A stretch of 64,000 nt of DNA from Parerythrobacter lacustris (lineage in GTDB: Bacteria > Pseudomonadota > Alphaproteobacteria > Sphingomonadales > Sphingomonadaceae). The stretch is from positions 434,001 through 498,000 of the forward strand of contig NZ_JANKHH010000004.1 of assembly GCF_024626475.1 (NCBI RefSeq). The letters run 5' to 3'. This document shows, one piece after another, positions 6,863 to 15,699 of the stretch (the stretch's first letter is position 1; each line of letters opens with the position of its first letter). The notes beneath the pieces are model-generated. The model made no database searches. It was not told the origin of the DNA and saw only the letters and a program-made list of their open reading frames with translations. The position numbers and the translations under genes were made by a program.

Positions 6863-8662
6863 TCACATACCGTAGGTCATCACCAGCAGGAACGACAAGG
6901 TCGTGACCATCAGTATGACCAGCGGCACACCGGTGCGGATGTAGTCTTTGAACTCGTAACTGCCTTCGGCCATGATCAGCATGTTGGTCTGATAGGCGAT
7001 CGGCGTGGCATAGCACAGGTTGCAGCCGAACAGCACCGCGAGCACCAGAGGTTCGGGTGGCAGGCCCAGTTTGGCCGCGATACTGAACGCGATCGGGGTG
7101 CCGACGGTGGCAGCGGTCGCGTTGGACGCGAAATTGGTCAGCAGGGTCACGAACAGCATGATGGCCGCAAGCACAGCAGCCGGAGAGAGGTAAGCCAGAC
7201 CGACCGCCATGAGCGAGCCGAGCCAGTCGGCCGCGCCGCTGTCACCCACGATGCGCCCGATCGCGATACTCGCGGCGACCAGCACGATAACCTTGGCCGA
7301 AAGCGCGCGCCCCACGCGGTCGAACTTCACGCAGCCGGTCACGAACATCAGGATCGCACCCGCCAGCGCGGAAATCGCGATCGGAAGCAGGCCGATCGAA
7401 GCCGTGAACACCGAGCCGAACATGATCGCAGCAGCAAGGACCGCTTTCGACCGGCGCGGCAGTTCGCGGGCACCGTCGAGCGTGAGCAGGCTGTCGTTGC
7501 GCGCGAACTGTTGAAGATCGTCCGGTAGCCCCATGACCAGCAGGACATCGCCTTCCACCATCCGCAGATCGCCGCTTTCGCCGTGTTGTTCCTGCCCGCC
7601 GACCAGGCGGGCCGGCCGATGGATGCCGAGCACCGCGACACCGTAGAGGTCGGCGATGCCGGAAGTTGGCAAGGTGCGGCCGACCAGCCGGGAATCGGGT
7701 GTAACGGTCATCTCGACCACCACGATATCCTGAGCTTTTGTTTGCGAGCTGCGTTTGATCCGGTCGAGCACCCAGCTGGGTGCGATATCGCTGCGCAGGG
7801 TGCGCATCGCCTCTTCGAGCCCCTCGTGCGTCCCCGAGATGTGCGGTCGCTGCTGCGGGGCGAAAACCCCTTCGTTCTGATCGTGGAATATGATGTCATC
7901 CGGCAGGCCAGGCCCGACTTCCGCCAGTTCGCGACCGACCAGCGCGCTATCGTCTCCGATCCGCAAACGCGTGTGGAAGCGGCGGAGTACCACATCGCTT
8001 GCGACCCGGTTGTCACCCAGCAGGCGAGGCATCACCAGCCACAGGTAAGGCAAGGCCACCAGCCCGGCGACAAGCACGATCGGGGTAAAGTCGAACACGC
8101 CGATGGGCCGCATCCCCAGGTCTCTCGCGATCGAAACGACGAGGATATTGGTCGAGGTCCCGATCGTCGTGGCCATACCACCGATCAGCACGGCGGCGTT
8201 GAGCGGGATGAGCGTTTTGGAGGCCGGCATTGCGCCGCGATGCGCCAGGGCGACGAAGATCGGCAGCAGCAGGACCAAGACCGGCGTATCGTTGACACCC
8301 ATCGACAAGGTGAAGGCAAGCAGCAGCGAGACCAGCAGGCCGGCCTGCAGATTCCACTTAAAAACCCGCTCGAGCAGCCGCGCGGCGGGCTCGAGCGCGC
8401 CGGTCACCACCAGCCCCCGGCCCATGATCATAAGCGCACAGATCGTGATCAGCGCGTAGTGACCGAAGCCCGAGAATGCCAGCGCCAGACCATCGGTCGG
8501 CCCCGTTTCGGGCAGCGGGAAGAAGTAGAGCCCCACAGCAATCACCGCGATCGTCAGCAATGAGACGATCTCCACCGGCATCCGCCCGCGCGCAAAGGCG
8601 ACGAACATCGCAACGGTGACGATCATGGCCGCTAGGGCGTGAGGTGAGGGTATCCCTGGCAT
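6863..8662 (-). CDS. SLC13-family permease with RCK_C domains
   Basis: This 599-residue polytopic inner-membrane protein belongs to the SLC13/DASS anion-sodium symporters. It has hydrophobic segments before residue 210 and after about 410. Between them are two cytoplasmic TrkA-C (RCK_C) modules (for example SRLVGRTLPTSGIADLYGVA). The family signatures GVNDTPVLVLLLPIF, TTIGTSTNI and NFASNATAA are visible. Substrates of such proteins include sulfate and di- or tricarboxylates and cannot be assigned here. It leads a two-gene unit with the exported amidohydrolase, so transport of an amide breakdown product is a reasonable guess. Confidence 0.88.
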   Translation of the reverse strand: MPGIPSPHALAAMIVTVAMFVAFARGRMPVEIVSLLTIAVIAVGLYFFPLPETGPTDGLALAFSGFGHYALITICALMIMGRGLVVTGALEPAARLLERVFKWNLQAGLLVSLLLAFTLSMGVNDTPVLVLLLPIFVALAHRGAMPASKTLIPLNAAVLIGGMATTIGTSTNILVVSIARDLGMRPIGVFDFTPIVLVAGLVALPYLWLVMPRLLGDNRVASDVVLRRFHTRLRIGDDSALVGRELAEVGPGLPDDIIFHDQNEGVFAPQQRPHISGTHEGLEEAMRTLRSDIAPSWVLDRIKRSSQTKAQDIVVVEMTVTPDSRLVGRTLPTSGIADLYGVAVLGIHRPARLVGGQEQHGESGDLRMVEGDVLLVMGLPDDLQQFARNDSLLTLDGARELPRRSKAVLAAAIMFGSVFTASIGLLPIAISALAGAILMFVTGCVKFDRVGRALSAKVIVLVAASIAIGRIVGDSGAADWLGSLMAVGLAYLSPAAVLAAIMLFVTLLTNFASNATAATVGTPIAFSIAAKLGLPPEPLVLAVLFGCNLCYATPIAYQTNMLIMAEGSYEFKDYIRTGVPLVILMVTTLSFLLVMTYGM

Positions 8663-8736
8663 GCTCGCGAAGGTGACTCCCAGAGCCGGTGACCAAGTTC
8701 AAGCGAATTCAGCCAGATTCCGCAAGTGAGGGAGAG

Positions 8737-8821
8737 TGGTGCCCCTGGCCCGACTCGAACGGGCACTCCGTAAGGAACTCGATTTTGAGTCGAGCGCGTC
8801 TACCAATTCCACCACAGGGGC
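8737..8821 (-). tRNA. tRNA-Leu (CAA)
   Basis: The minus strand reads GCCCCTGTGGTGGAATTGG to GGGGCACCA. It has a class II variable arm and an anticodon stem CTCGA/TCGAG with loop CTCAAAA, giving anticodon CAA (reads UUG). The 85 nt include an encoded CCA. Confidence 0.97.
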
Positions 8822-8864
8822 ACTGCGATGCGAGCGCGGCTGTTAGCCGCGCACAGCCGCAGCA

Positions 8865-9686
8865 TCAAGCCTTCAGCGCACCGACCAGCAGCTTGTGCAG
8901 TTTCGAATGGAGCGTATCGTTGGCCGCCAGCACCTGCTCGGCAAGGATCGGCTGCGAACGGCCGCGATAGTCGGTCACGAAACCGCCAGCTTCGCGCACC
9001 AGCAGGCACCCGGCCGCTGTGTCCCACGGGTTGAGCCCGCTTTCCCAGAAGCCATCGAATCGCCCGGCGGCGACCCAGGCGAGATCGAGCGAGGCGGCAC
9101 CGAACCGGCGGATACCGGCGATTTCCGGCCCGATTTCGCGGTAGATCCGTGTCCACTCCTCGAAATTGCCGACACCCTGGAACGGCATGCCGGTCGCGAT
9201 CAGCGAATCCGAAAGGCGGCTGCGCGAGGACACCCGCAGGCGGCCATCCTGCAGCCATGCACCGCGAGTCTTTTCCGCCCAGAAGGTCTCGTCGGTGATC
9301 GGTTGATACACCACCCCGGCGGTCACCTCGCCCCAGCCGCCCCCGCCCAGCTTGGGCTCCTGCACAGCGATACTGATCGCGAAATGCGGGATGCCGTGGA
9401 GGAAGTTGCTGGTCCCGTCGAGCGGATCGATGATCCACCGCGGCTTGTCCGGATCGCCTTCGATGATGCCCGCTTCCTCGAGCACAAAGCCCCAGTCGGG
9501 TCGCGCGGCAAGCAGCTCGTCATACAGTATGCGTTCGGCGCGCATATCGGCCTTGGACACGAAATCGGCCGGCCCCTTGCGGCTGACCTGCAAATGCTCG
9601 ATTTCGCCGAAATCGCGGCGCAGGCGCCCGCCCGCCTTGCGCGCGGCACGCTCCATTACCCGGATAAGACCCGACAGGGCTGCCAT
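8865..9686 (-). CDS. suhB: Inositol monophosphatase family protein
   Basis: A magnesium-dependent phosphatase of the IMPase fold, 273 residues. The metal-binding elements are VLEEAG, WIIDPLDGTSNF and the late motif NPWDTAAG. Family members hydrolyse inositol phosphates or related sugar phosphates; SuhB also has regulatory roles in rRNA transcription in enterobacteria, not shown here. The start lies 5 bases past the efp stop, so the two are co-transcribed, a common alphaproteobacterial arrangement. A second IMPase-family gene is at 41934-42734. Confidence 0.9.
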   Translation of the reverse strand: MAALSGLIRVMERAARKAGGRLRRDFGEIEHLQVSRKGPADFVSKADMRAERILYDELLAARPDWGFVLEEAGIIEGDPDKPRWIIDPLDGTSNFLHGIPHFAISIAVQEPKLGGGGWGEVTAGVVYQPITDETFWAEKTRGAWLQDGRLRVSSRSRLSDSLIATGMPFQGVGNFEEWTRIYREIGPEIAGIRRFGAASLDLAWVAAGRFDGFWESGLNPWDTAAGCLLVREAGGFVTDYRGRSQPILAEQVLAANDTLHSKLHKLLVGALKA

Positions 9687-9691
9687 GGCTA

Positions 9692-10255
9692 TCAGCTCGC
9701 CTTGCCGACGTAGGTACGCTCGTAAACGTCGACCACGATCCGCGTGCCGCTTTCGATATGCGGCGGCACCATCACGCGCACGCCATTATCGAGCACCGCA
9801 GGCTTGTAGCTGGAAGAGGCCGTCTGGCCCTTCACCACCGCATCCGCCTCGACGATTGTCGCCTCGACCTGTTCGGGGAGCGCGACCGAGATCGGCTTTT
9901 CTTCCCACAGCTCGAGCGTCACTTCCATGCCATCCTGCAGAAAGGCCTTGGCATCGCCGAGCAGATCCGAGGGCAGATTGATCTGCTCGAACGTGTCGTT
10001 GTCCATGAACACCAGGCTGTCGCCATCTTCGTAGAGGTACTGGTATTCCTTCTGGTCGAGCCGGACGCGCTCAATCGTGTCGGCGCTGCGGAAGCGGACG
10101 TTGGTCTTGCGGCCATCCTGCAGGTTCTTCATCTCGACCTGCATATAGGCCCCGCCCTTGCCCGGCTGGGTATGCTGGATCTTGGCGACTTTCCAGATGC
10201 CGCCTTCATACTCGAGAATATTGCCCGGACGAATGTCCACGCCGCTGATTTTCAT
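9692..10255 (-). CDS. efp: Elongation factor P
   Basis: EF-P binds ribosomes stalled on polyproline and helps peptide bond formation. This 187-residue protein has the three-domain layout of the family, starting [20 protein letters not shown]. The tip loop HTQPGKGGA carries Lys33, the position modified in E. coli-type EF-P. I saw no epmA or epmB modification gene in the window. ATG 10255 is chosen by family alignment and an AAAGG element upstream; the longer frame to 10474 has no family-like N-terminus. It is followed immediately by suhB. Confidence 0.97.
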   Translation of the reverse strand: MKISGVDIRPGNILEYEGGIWKVAKIQHTQPGKGGAYMQVEMKNLQDGRKTNVRFRSADTIERVRLDQKEYQYLYEDGDSLVFMDNDTFEQINLPSDLLGDAKAFLQDGMEVTLELWEEKPISVALPEQVEATIVEADAVVKGQTASSSYKPAVLDNGVRVMVPPHIESGTRIVVDVYERTYVGKAS

Positions 10256-10384
10256 GGGAATTGGCCTTTTCATGGAGCGGAAGCGATGAAATCGCCCGCC
10301 GATCTGCGGCGCGCCTTTAGCCCACCCATCCCGAACGGGCAAGGCGGGTGGCACCAAACGGCCTGCGTCGCTATATGTGCGCAC

Positions 10385-10744
10385 ATGAGTTACCGCGTGA
10401 CGGCATTTTTGATCGCCATAGGTCTCGGCACCGGCGCGAGTGCAGCGATGGGCCCGCTGGCTACGCTGCCTCATGGCGAGTATGTCTGTTCCCTCCCGGG
10501 TGATGCAGGCGGTAGCGCCTGGGAAGTCCTTCCGGGAAAGGGCTTCACCATCGAGAACGCCAGCACCTATCGGACCGAGGCCGGCGCGGGTGTCTACCTG
10601 ATGACAGGAAACCGGGTCGTCTTCACGCGCGGGCCGATGAAGGGCATGCAGTTCGACCGGATCGGCAACAGCACATTGCAGTGGATCGACGAAGCGGGGA
10701 AGCCCGGCCGGGTCCGCTGCACGCGCGGATCAGGCGCGGGCTGA
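10385..10744 (+). CDS. Small secreted protein, unknown
   Basis: The 119-residue product has a signal peptide ([20 protein letters not shown]). The small mature domain contains two Cys (EYVCSLPG and VRCTRG), possibly a disulfide pair. The pattern [20 protein letters not shown] then [13 protein letters not shown] suggests a beta-rich fold. I do not recognise the family. Divergent from efp with 129 bases between starts; its last 15 bases overlap the 3' end of thiE on the other strand. No clear ribosome site precedes ATG 10385. Confidence 0.65.
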   Translation: MSYRVTAFLIAIGLGTGASAAMGPLATLPHGEYVCSLPGDAGGSAWEVLPGKGFTIENASTYRTEAGAGVYLMTGNRVVFTRGPMKGMQFDRIGNSTLQWIDEAGKPGRVRCTRGSGAG

Positions 10745-11398
10745 GGCCAGCGCTGCCGCAAACGACCTGATCGACGCCGCCTCATCGCCGTTCCACACTG
10801 CGCCCGAGACGGCGAGAAAATCGGCACCCGCCTTCACCAGAGGGCCGCAGTTGTCGGGCGTGATCCCTCCGATCGCCACGCAAGGTATCTCGAACAGCTT
10901 GCTCCACCACTCGAGCAGCTCCGGCTCGGGCCTGTGCTCGCTCTGCTTGGTCATGCTCGGGAAGAAGGCCCCGAAGGCAACATAATCTGCCCCCTCTTCG
11001 CCAGCGGTCATCGCGAGGTGTCTCGAAGCGTGGCAGGTCACGCCGATTTGTGCGTCGCGCCCGAGGGCTTCGCGGGCCTCCTTGGGTGAACCATCCTTCT
11101 GGCCCAGGTGAACGCCGTCGGCACCTAGCCGCTTGGCCAGCGCGATGCTGTCGTTGACGATGAAAGCGACATCGCGTTCGGCGCAGATCGTCTGCAAGGG
11201 CTCGGCGAGGCGTGCGGCCTCGTGTTGGTCGATGTCCTTCACGCGAAACTGGAACGCGGTCGCAAGGCCCGCCCCCGCATCGAGCGCGCGGGCGAGCCGT
11301 TCGGGGAAAGCACCGCCGACTTCGAGCGGCGAGATCAGGTAGAGCTGGCAGTCAGTCATCGCGTGGGCCGTAAACCGCGCGGAGGGATTCGTCGACAT
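10730..11398 (-). CDS. thiE: Thiamine phosphate synthase
   Basis: ThiE joins hydroxymethylpyrimidine diphosphate and thiazole phosphate to make thiamine phosphate. The TIM-barrel landmarks are FQFRVKD, IVNDSIALAKRLGADGVHLG and GVTCHASRHLA, with AIGGITPDN as the phosphate-binding segment near the C-terminus. The open frame gives 222 residues from 11398. An alternative start at 11359 (MTDCQLYL) gives 209 residues and fits the usual family N-terminus; neither has a good ribosome site. No TPP riboswitch or other thi gene is near. Its position next to fba and efp is typical for this order of bacteria. Confidence 0.88.
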   Translation of the reverse strand: MSTNPSARFTAHAMTDCQLYLISPLEVGGAFPERLARALDAGAGLATAFQFRVKDIDQHEAARLAEPLQTICAERDVAFIVNDSIALAKRLGADGVHLGQKDGSPKEAREALGRDAQIGVTCHASRHLAMTAGEEGADYVAFGAFFPSMTKQSEHRPEPELLEWWSKLFEIPCVAIGGITPDNCGPLVKAGADFLAVSGAVWNGDEAASIRSFAAALASARA

Positions 11399-11437
11399 TC
11401 ACGATTGCGAAAGCGCCGGTCGCGTTAGACCCGCTGC

Positions 11438-11839
11438 ATGATCAGGATGCTCCCTCTCCTCGCTTGCGCCCTCGCGCCGCTCACACTTTCGGCCTGCGCG
11501 ATCATTCCCGATGGCCAGCTCGCCGGGGCTACGCCCGCCGCCGAAGGGGCTGCCGTCGGTCTCTCGCAGCCCGTTCGCGTGGGCGACCTCACCGTCACGC
11601 CGATGAAGGTAGTCGAGGACAGCCGCTGCCCGATCAATGCGCGCTGCGTATGGGCTGGGCGGCTGGTGGTCGAAACCCGGATCGACGGGGCGGGCTGGCG
11701 CGATACGGCTGATATCACGCTGGGCGAAACCTTCGGGACGCACGACCGGGTCATCGCGCTGACTTCGGGCGAGCCGGGCAAGACCACGCAGTCCGAGATC
11801 CAGCCCGGCGACTACCGCTTTACCTACGAAATGCGCTGA
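11438..11839 (+). CDS. Small lipoprotein with CPxNxRCVWAG motif
   Basis: The 133-residue product carries a lipoprotein signal, MIRMLPLLACALAPLTLSAC, with lipobox LSAC and acylated Cys20. The mature part has CPINARCVWAGRL followed by a beta-rich stretch, a pattern I recall from uncharacterised lipoproteins of sphingomonads. The two Cys in that motif may form a disulfide. It converges with fba, 7 bases between the stops. Function unknown. Confidence 0.75.
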   Translation: MIRMLPLLACALAPLTLSACAIIPDGQLAGATPAAEGAAVGLSQPVRVGDLTVTPMKVVEDSRCPINARCVWAGRLVVETRIDGAGWRDTADITLGETFGTHDRVIALTSGEPGKTTQSEIQPGDYRFTYEMR

Positions 11840-11846
11840 ACCCGAA

Positions 11847-12734
11847 TCAAGCGACCGAAGCCGCAGCGATCTGGTCGATCGCCGCACCCAGCGTGCCGTC
11901 GAATTCCTCGTCGCTCTGCCGGTGGCGAAGGTCCTGCAACAACCCGCGGCTGAAGCTCGCGATCATGCCCGGGTTCTTCGACAGTTCGGCGCAGGCTTCT
12001 TCCGTCGAGTAGCCGCCCGACAAAGCGACGACGCGGAGCACCTTGGGGTGACGCGTAAGCTCGGTATAAAGTCCCGGCTCCTTGGGGATCGACAGCTTGA
12101 GCATGACCTGCTGGCCTTCGGGCAGCGCGCCTAACCCTTCGTGGATCGCCTCGAGCATGACCTTTTCGCCTTCGGCGCGGTCTGCGGCGGTGATATCGTA
12201 TTCGGGCTCAAGGATCGGCATCAGCCCGCTGGCGATGATCCGCACACCCTCGGCAAACTGCTGGTGCACCACCGCCTTGATGCCCACAGGATTGTTGGCC
12301 TTGATCACCGAGCGCATCTTGGTGCCGAACACGCCGAGCGACTTCGCGCGGGCGCACAGGTCTTCGAGGCCGGGGTTGGGCTTCATCAGCTGCGCGCCGT
12401 CGCGTTCGTCCTCTAGACCCTTGTCGACCTTGAGGAACGGCACGATGCCGCGTTCCGCCAGCCGCGCGGGCACCGGCTTCCCGCCGCTGGTGCCGTCCAT
12501 CGTCTTTTCGAACAGGATCGCGCCGATGACCTTGCCGTTGCCGAAGCACGGGCTTTCGATGATCCGCTGGCGCATGGCGTGGATCAGGCCGAACATCTCG
12601 TCCTCGGTGTTCCACGCACCCTCTTCGATTCCGTAGCCCTTGAGCGCCTTGGGAGTCGAACCGCCCGACTGGTCAAGTGCGGCAATAAAGCCCTCTCCGG
12701 CGGCGATCCGGGCGGTCATCTCTTCGAAGGTCAT
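11847..12734 (-). CDS. fba: Class I fructose-bisphosphate aldolase
   Basis: This enzyme cleaves fructose 1,6-bisphosphate to two triose phosphates by a Schiff-base mechanism. The 295-residue protein begins MTFEEMTARIAAGEGFIAAL. Family landmarks are ALDQSGGSTPKALK near the N-terminus and KLSIPKEPGLY with VVALSGGYS near the C-terminus. ATG 12734 has AGGA upstream and matches the family N-terminus, whereas the longer frame to 12815 does not. It is the last gene of the tkt-gap-pgk-thioesterase-fba run, 133 bases after the thioesterase. Confidence 0.93.
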   Translation of the reverse strand: MTFEEMTARIAAGEGFIAALDQSGGSTPKALKGYGIEEGAWNTEDEMFGLIHAMRQRIIESPCFGNGKVIGAILFEKTMDGTSGGKPVPARLAERGIVPFLKVDKGLEDERDGAQLMKPNPGLEDLCARAKSLGVFGTKMRSVIKANNPVGIKAVVHQQFAEGVRIIASGLMPILEPEYDITAADRAEGEKVMLEAIHEGLGALPEGQQVMLKLSIPKEPGLYTELTRHPKVLRVVALSGGYSTEEACAELSKNPGMIASFSRGLLQDLRHRQSDEEFDGTLGAAIDQIAAASVA

Positions 12735-12867
12735 GCGGAGGTCCTGTGCTGGATTTTCGTCCTGTGCATACCTATGCACGAGCGGGCCATTAGCGAGCGA
12801 TCCGGTGCGGTGCAACGCCCGGTAGGGCGAATTTGTCGGACGATCGTTGGGAGCCTTTTCAGGAGAC

Positions 12868-13326
12868 CTACCTACGCCCGCTCACCTTGCGGATGATGCC
12901 GTTGAACCGCAGCACCGGCTGTCCGTCGGCGGTGATCAGACCCTCGACGAAGATCGTCTTTCCGCCTGCCCGGACGACCCGGCCGCGGGCTTCCATGAAC
13001 TGACCGACGCGCGCCGGGTCGAGAAAATCCGATGTCATGCTCAAGGTGACGCCATGGCTGTCAGCCAATTCGCGCCCAGCGATGGTGAACAAGGCAGAGT
13101 CGGCAAAGGTCATCAGACAACCGCCATGCATGAAGCCTGCGCCGTTCATATGGCGCGGCTCGGCGCGGAAGGCGCTGACGTAGCCGCCGTCTTCCTCGAT
13201 CCGCTCGTAGAACGGGCCGGAACGCTGCTCGAAGGCGTCGCTGCTCCAGGTCGACCACCCGGCCCACTCGCCTTCAGTGACTGCGACCAGGCCACCCGTA
13301 GCTCCAACGGCTTCGTTCTCGCTCAT
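12868..13326 (-). CDS. PaaI-like hotdog thioesterase
   Basis: A 152-residue hotdog-fold protein with the PaaI-type core, MNGAGFMHGGCLMTFADSAL, where the HGG turn and the nearby acidic residue build the active site. Such enzymes hydrolyse acyl-CoA thioesters; the acyl group is unknown. ATG 13326 overlaps the pgk stop (ATGA), so translation is coupled to pgk. Its place between pgk and fba is unexpected for a glycolytic run and may reflect a repair or overflow role, which is inference. Confidence 0.85.
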   Translation of the reverse strand: MSENEAVGATGGLVAVTEGEWAGWSTWSSDAFEQRSGPFYERIEEDGGYVSAFRAEPRHMNGAGFMHGGCLMTFADSALFTIAGRELADSHGVTLSMTSDFLDPARVGQFMEARGRVVRAGGKTIFVEGLITADGQPVLRFNGIIRKVSGRR

Positions 13327-14522
13327 CGCGCGAGCGCCGCCACGCCGGGCAGCTCCTTGCCTTCCATCCATTCGAGGAAGGCACCACCGGCAGTTGAAAT
13401 ATAGGAGAAATCGCCCGCGACCCCCGCATGGTTGAGCGCGGCGACGGTATCGCCCCCGCCCGCAACCGAAGTGAGCGACCCGTCCTGCGTAAGCGCAGCA
13501 GCGGTGCGTGCGAGGGCAACCGTCGCACTGTCGAAGGGTTCGAGCTCGAACGCCCCCAACGGCCCGTTCCACACCAGCGTGCGGCAGGTCTTGAGCACAT
13601 CGCCCAGCGCCTCGACCGCCTGCGGGCCGATGTCGAGGATCATCTCGTCCGCCGCCACCTCGTGGACGTTGCAGGTGCGCACGCTCGGCGGATTGGCGGC
13701 AAATTCCTTCGCCACCGTGACGTCATAGGGCAGATGCACCGTGCAGCCGGCGTGATCGGCCTGGTCCATGATGCGGTTGGCGACATCGGTCAGCTCGTGT
13801 TCGCACAGGCTCTTGCCGACATCGACTCCGCGCGCGGCGAGGAAGGTATTGGCCATCCCCCCGCCGATGATCAGGTGCTGGACACGGCCGACGAGGTTTT
13901 CGAGCACCGCCAGCTTGCTCGACACCTTGGCCCCGCCAACCACCGCTGCGACCGGCGGCTGCGGATTGCCGAGCGCCGCGTCGAGCGCCTTCAGCTCGGC
14001 TTCCATCGACCGCCCGGCATAGGCCGGCAGGATATGGGCGAGGCCTTCGGTCGTCGCGTGTGCGCGGTGGGCGGCAGAGAAGGCATCGTTGACGTAGATA
14101 TCGGCGTTGGCCGCGATCGCCTTGGCGAAGTCGGGATCGTTGGCTTCCTCGCCCGGCCAGAAGCGGACGTTGTCGAGCAGTCCGATATCGCCGTTGCGCA
14201 GGATGCCGATCGATTGTTCGACCACCGGGCCGCTCAATTCGGGGATGAACATGATCTCGCGGTCGATCACGCGCTCGACATCGCCCTGCACCATGCTGGT
14301 GCTCATGGTCGAATAGCGCTGCCCCTTGGGGCGGCCGAAATGCGCCAGCAGCAGCACCTTGGCACCCTTGTCCGCCAGTTCGAGGATGGTCGGCTTCGCC
14401 GCCTCGACCCGGGTCACGTCACTCGCGCGGCCTTCCTGCATCGGCAGGTTGAGATCGACGCGCACAAGCACGACCTTGCCGGTAATGTCGCCGAGATCAT
14501 CGAGGGTCTTGAACGTGGTCAT
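13323..14522 (-). CDS. pgk: Phosphoglycerate kinase
   Basis: The enzyme transfers phosphate between 1,3-bisphosphoglycerate and ADP. At 399 residues it has the expected length. It shows the N-terminal substrate motif VLVRVDLNLPM, then LLLAHFGRPKGQ, the hinge region, VVGGAKVSSKL, and the C-terminal nucleotide segment VAGGGDTVAAL. It is flanked by gap upstream, with a palindromic repeat between them, and is coupled by ATGA overlap to the thioesterase gene downstream. Confidence 0.97.
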   Translation of the reverse strand: MTTFKTLDDLGDITGKVVLVRVDLNLPMQEGRASDVTRVEAAKPTILELADKGAKVLLLAHFGRPKGQRYSTMSTSMVQGDVERVIDREIMFIPELSGPVVEQSIGILRNGDIGLLDNVRFWPGEEANDPDFAKAIAANADIYVNDAFSAAHRAHATTEGLAHILPAYAGRSMEAELKALDAALGNPQPPVAAVVGGAKVSSKLAVLENLVGRVQHLIIGGGMANTFLAARGVDVGKSLCEHELTDVANRIMDQADHAGCTVHLPYDVTVAKEFAANPPSVRTCNVHEVAADEMILDIGPQAVEALGDVLKTCRTLVWNGPLGAFELEPFDSATVALARTAAALTQDGSLTSVAGGGDTVAALNHAGVAGDFSYISTAGGAFLEWMEGKELPGVAALAR

Positions 14523-14560
14523 AGTGGCCTCAGCATTTTTGCGGCAGCCTTCGTATCAAG

Positions 14561-14656
14561 CCCGTCACCCTGAACTCGTTTCAGGGTCCATCTCACCCCA
14601 TCGACCGCCGGTACAGGAGGCACGATGGATGCTGAAACGAGTTCAGCATGACGGGG
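14561..14656. repeat. REP-like paired palindrome between gap and pgk
   Basis: The left arm (14561-14591) and right arm (14625-14655) are about 31-base imperfect inverted copies with a few mismatches. Each arm is itself palindromic: CCCTGAACTCGTTTCAGGG at 14568-14586 and TGCTGAAACGAGTTCAGCA at 14630-14648. The layout resembles paired REP units that stabilise or end transcripts. It lies wholly between genes. Confidence 0.75.
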
Positions 14657-14676
14657 CTGGCAAATTTAGGTCAAAT

Positions 14677-15684
14677 CTACATAAGTCCGGCCACCACGCC
14701 CGAAGTATCGATCATCCGGTTCGAGAAACCCCACTCGTTGTCGTACCAGCTGACCACACGGGCGAGCTTGCCTTCGAGCACTGCGGTCTCGAGGCTGTCG
14801 ACGGTCGAGCTTGCCGGGTGGTGGTTGAAGTCGCTCGAGACCAGCGGCTGGGTGGTGTAATCGAGCACGCCCTTCATCGGGCCGTCCGCCGCCGCCTTGA
14901 GCGCGGCGTTGAGTTCTTCCGCCGTTGTATCGCGGCCGGGCACGAAGGTCAGGTCGACCAGGCTGACGTTGGGCGTCGGCACCCGGACCGAGGAGCCGTC
15001 GAGCTTGCCTTTCAGTTCGGGTAGCACCAGCCCGACCGCGCGCGCAGCGCCGGTGGTGGTCGGGATCATGTTCTGCGCCCCGCCGCGCGCCCGCCGCAGG
15101 TCCTTGTGGATCTGGTCGAGCATGCGCTGGTCGTTGGTGTAACTGTGGATCGTGGTCATGAAGCCGCGTTCGATCCCCACCGTATCGTTGAGCACCTTCG
15201 CCACCGGGGCGAGGCAGTTGGTGGTGCAGCTCGCGTTCGAGATGATGTCGTCGTCGGCGGTCAGCGTGTCGTGGTTGACGCCGTAGACGATGGTCTTGGA
15301 AACACCGGTTGCAGGCGCCGAGATGACGACGCGCTTCGCGCCGGCCGAAAGATGCGGGCGGGCCGATTCGTCCGACTGGAAGAAACCGGTGCATTCCATC
15401 ACGATGTCGATGCCCATTTCGCCATGCGGCAGCTTGCCCGGATCGCGCTCGCTGGTGACATGGATGCGCTTGCCATTGACGACGAGGTCGCTGCCGTCGA
15501 CCTCGACCGTGCCGGGGAAGCGGCCATGGGTCGAATCGAATCCGAACAGCAGCGCGTTCGACTGGGTGTCCGCCAGGTCGTTGATGCTGACCAGTTCGAG
15601 ATCGTGATCGTCACGCTCGAGCAAGGCGCGCGCCACGAGGCGGCCGATACGTCCGAAACCGTTGATTGCAACCTTGGTCGCCAT
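14677..15684 (-). CDS. gap: Type I glyceraldehyde-3-phosphate dehydrogenase
   Basis: The enzyme oxidises glyceraldehyde 3-phosphate to 1,3-bisphosphoglycerate. Its 335 residues include the Rossmann motif [12 protein letters not shown] and the catalytic [12 protein letters not shown] (Cys153). ATG 15684 has AGGAG 8 bases upstream; a TTG two codons earlier is less likely. The stop of tkt is 15 bases before this start, so the two share a transcript. An extended palindromic repeat separates it from pgk. Confidence 0.97.
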   Translation of the reverse strand: MATKVAINGFGRIGRLVARALLERDDHDLELVSINDLADTQSNALLFGFDSTHGRFPGTVEVDGSDLVVNGKRIHVTSERDPGKLPHGEMGIDIVMECTGFFQSDESARPHLSAGAKRVVISAPATGVSKTIVYGVNHDTLTADDDIISNASCTTNCLAPVAKVLNDTVGIERGFMTTIHSYTNDQRMLDQIHKDLRRARGGAQNMIPTTTGAARAVGLVLPELKGKLDGSSVRVPTPNVSLVDLTFVPGRDTTAEELNAALKAAADGPMKGVLDYTTQPLVSSDFNHHPASSTVDSLETAVLEGKLARVVSWYDNEWGFSNRMIDTSGVVAGLM

Positions 15685-15699
15685 GTTCAATGCTCCTGC

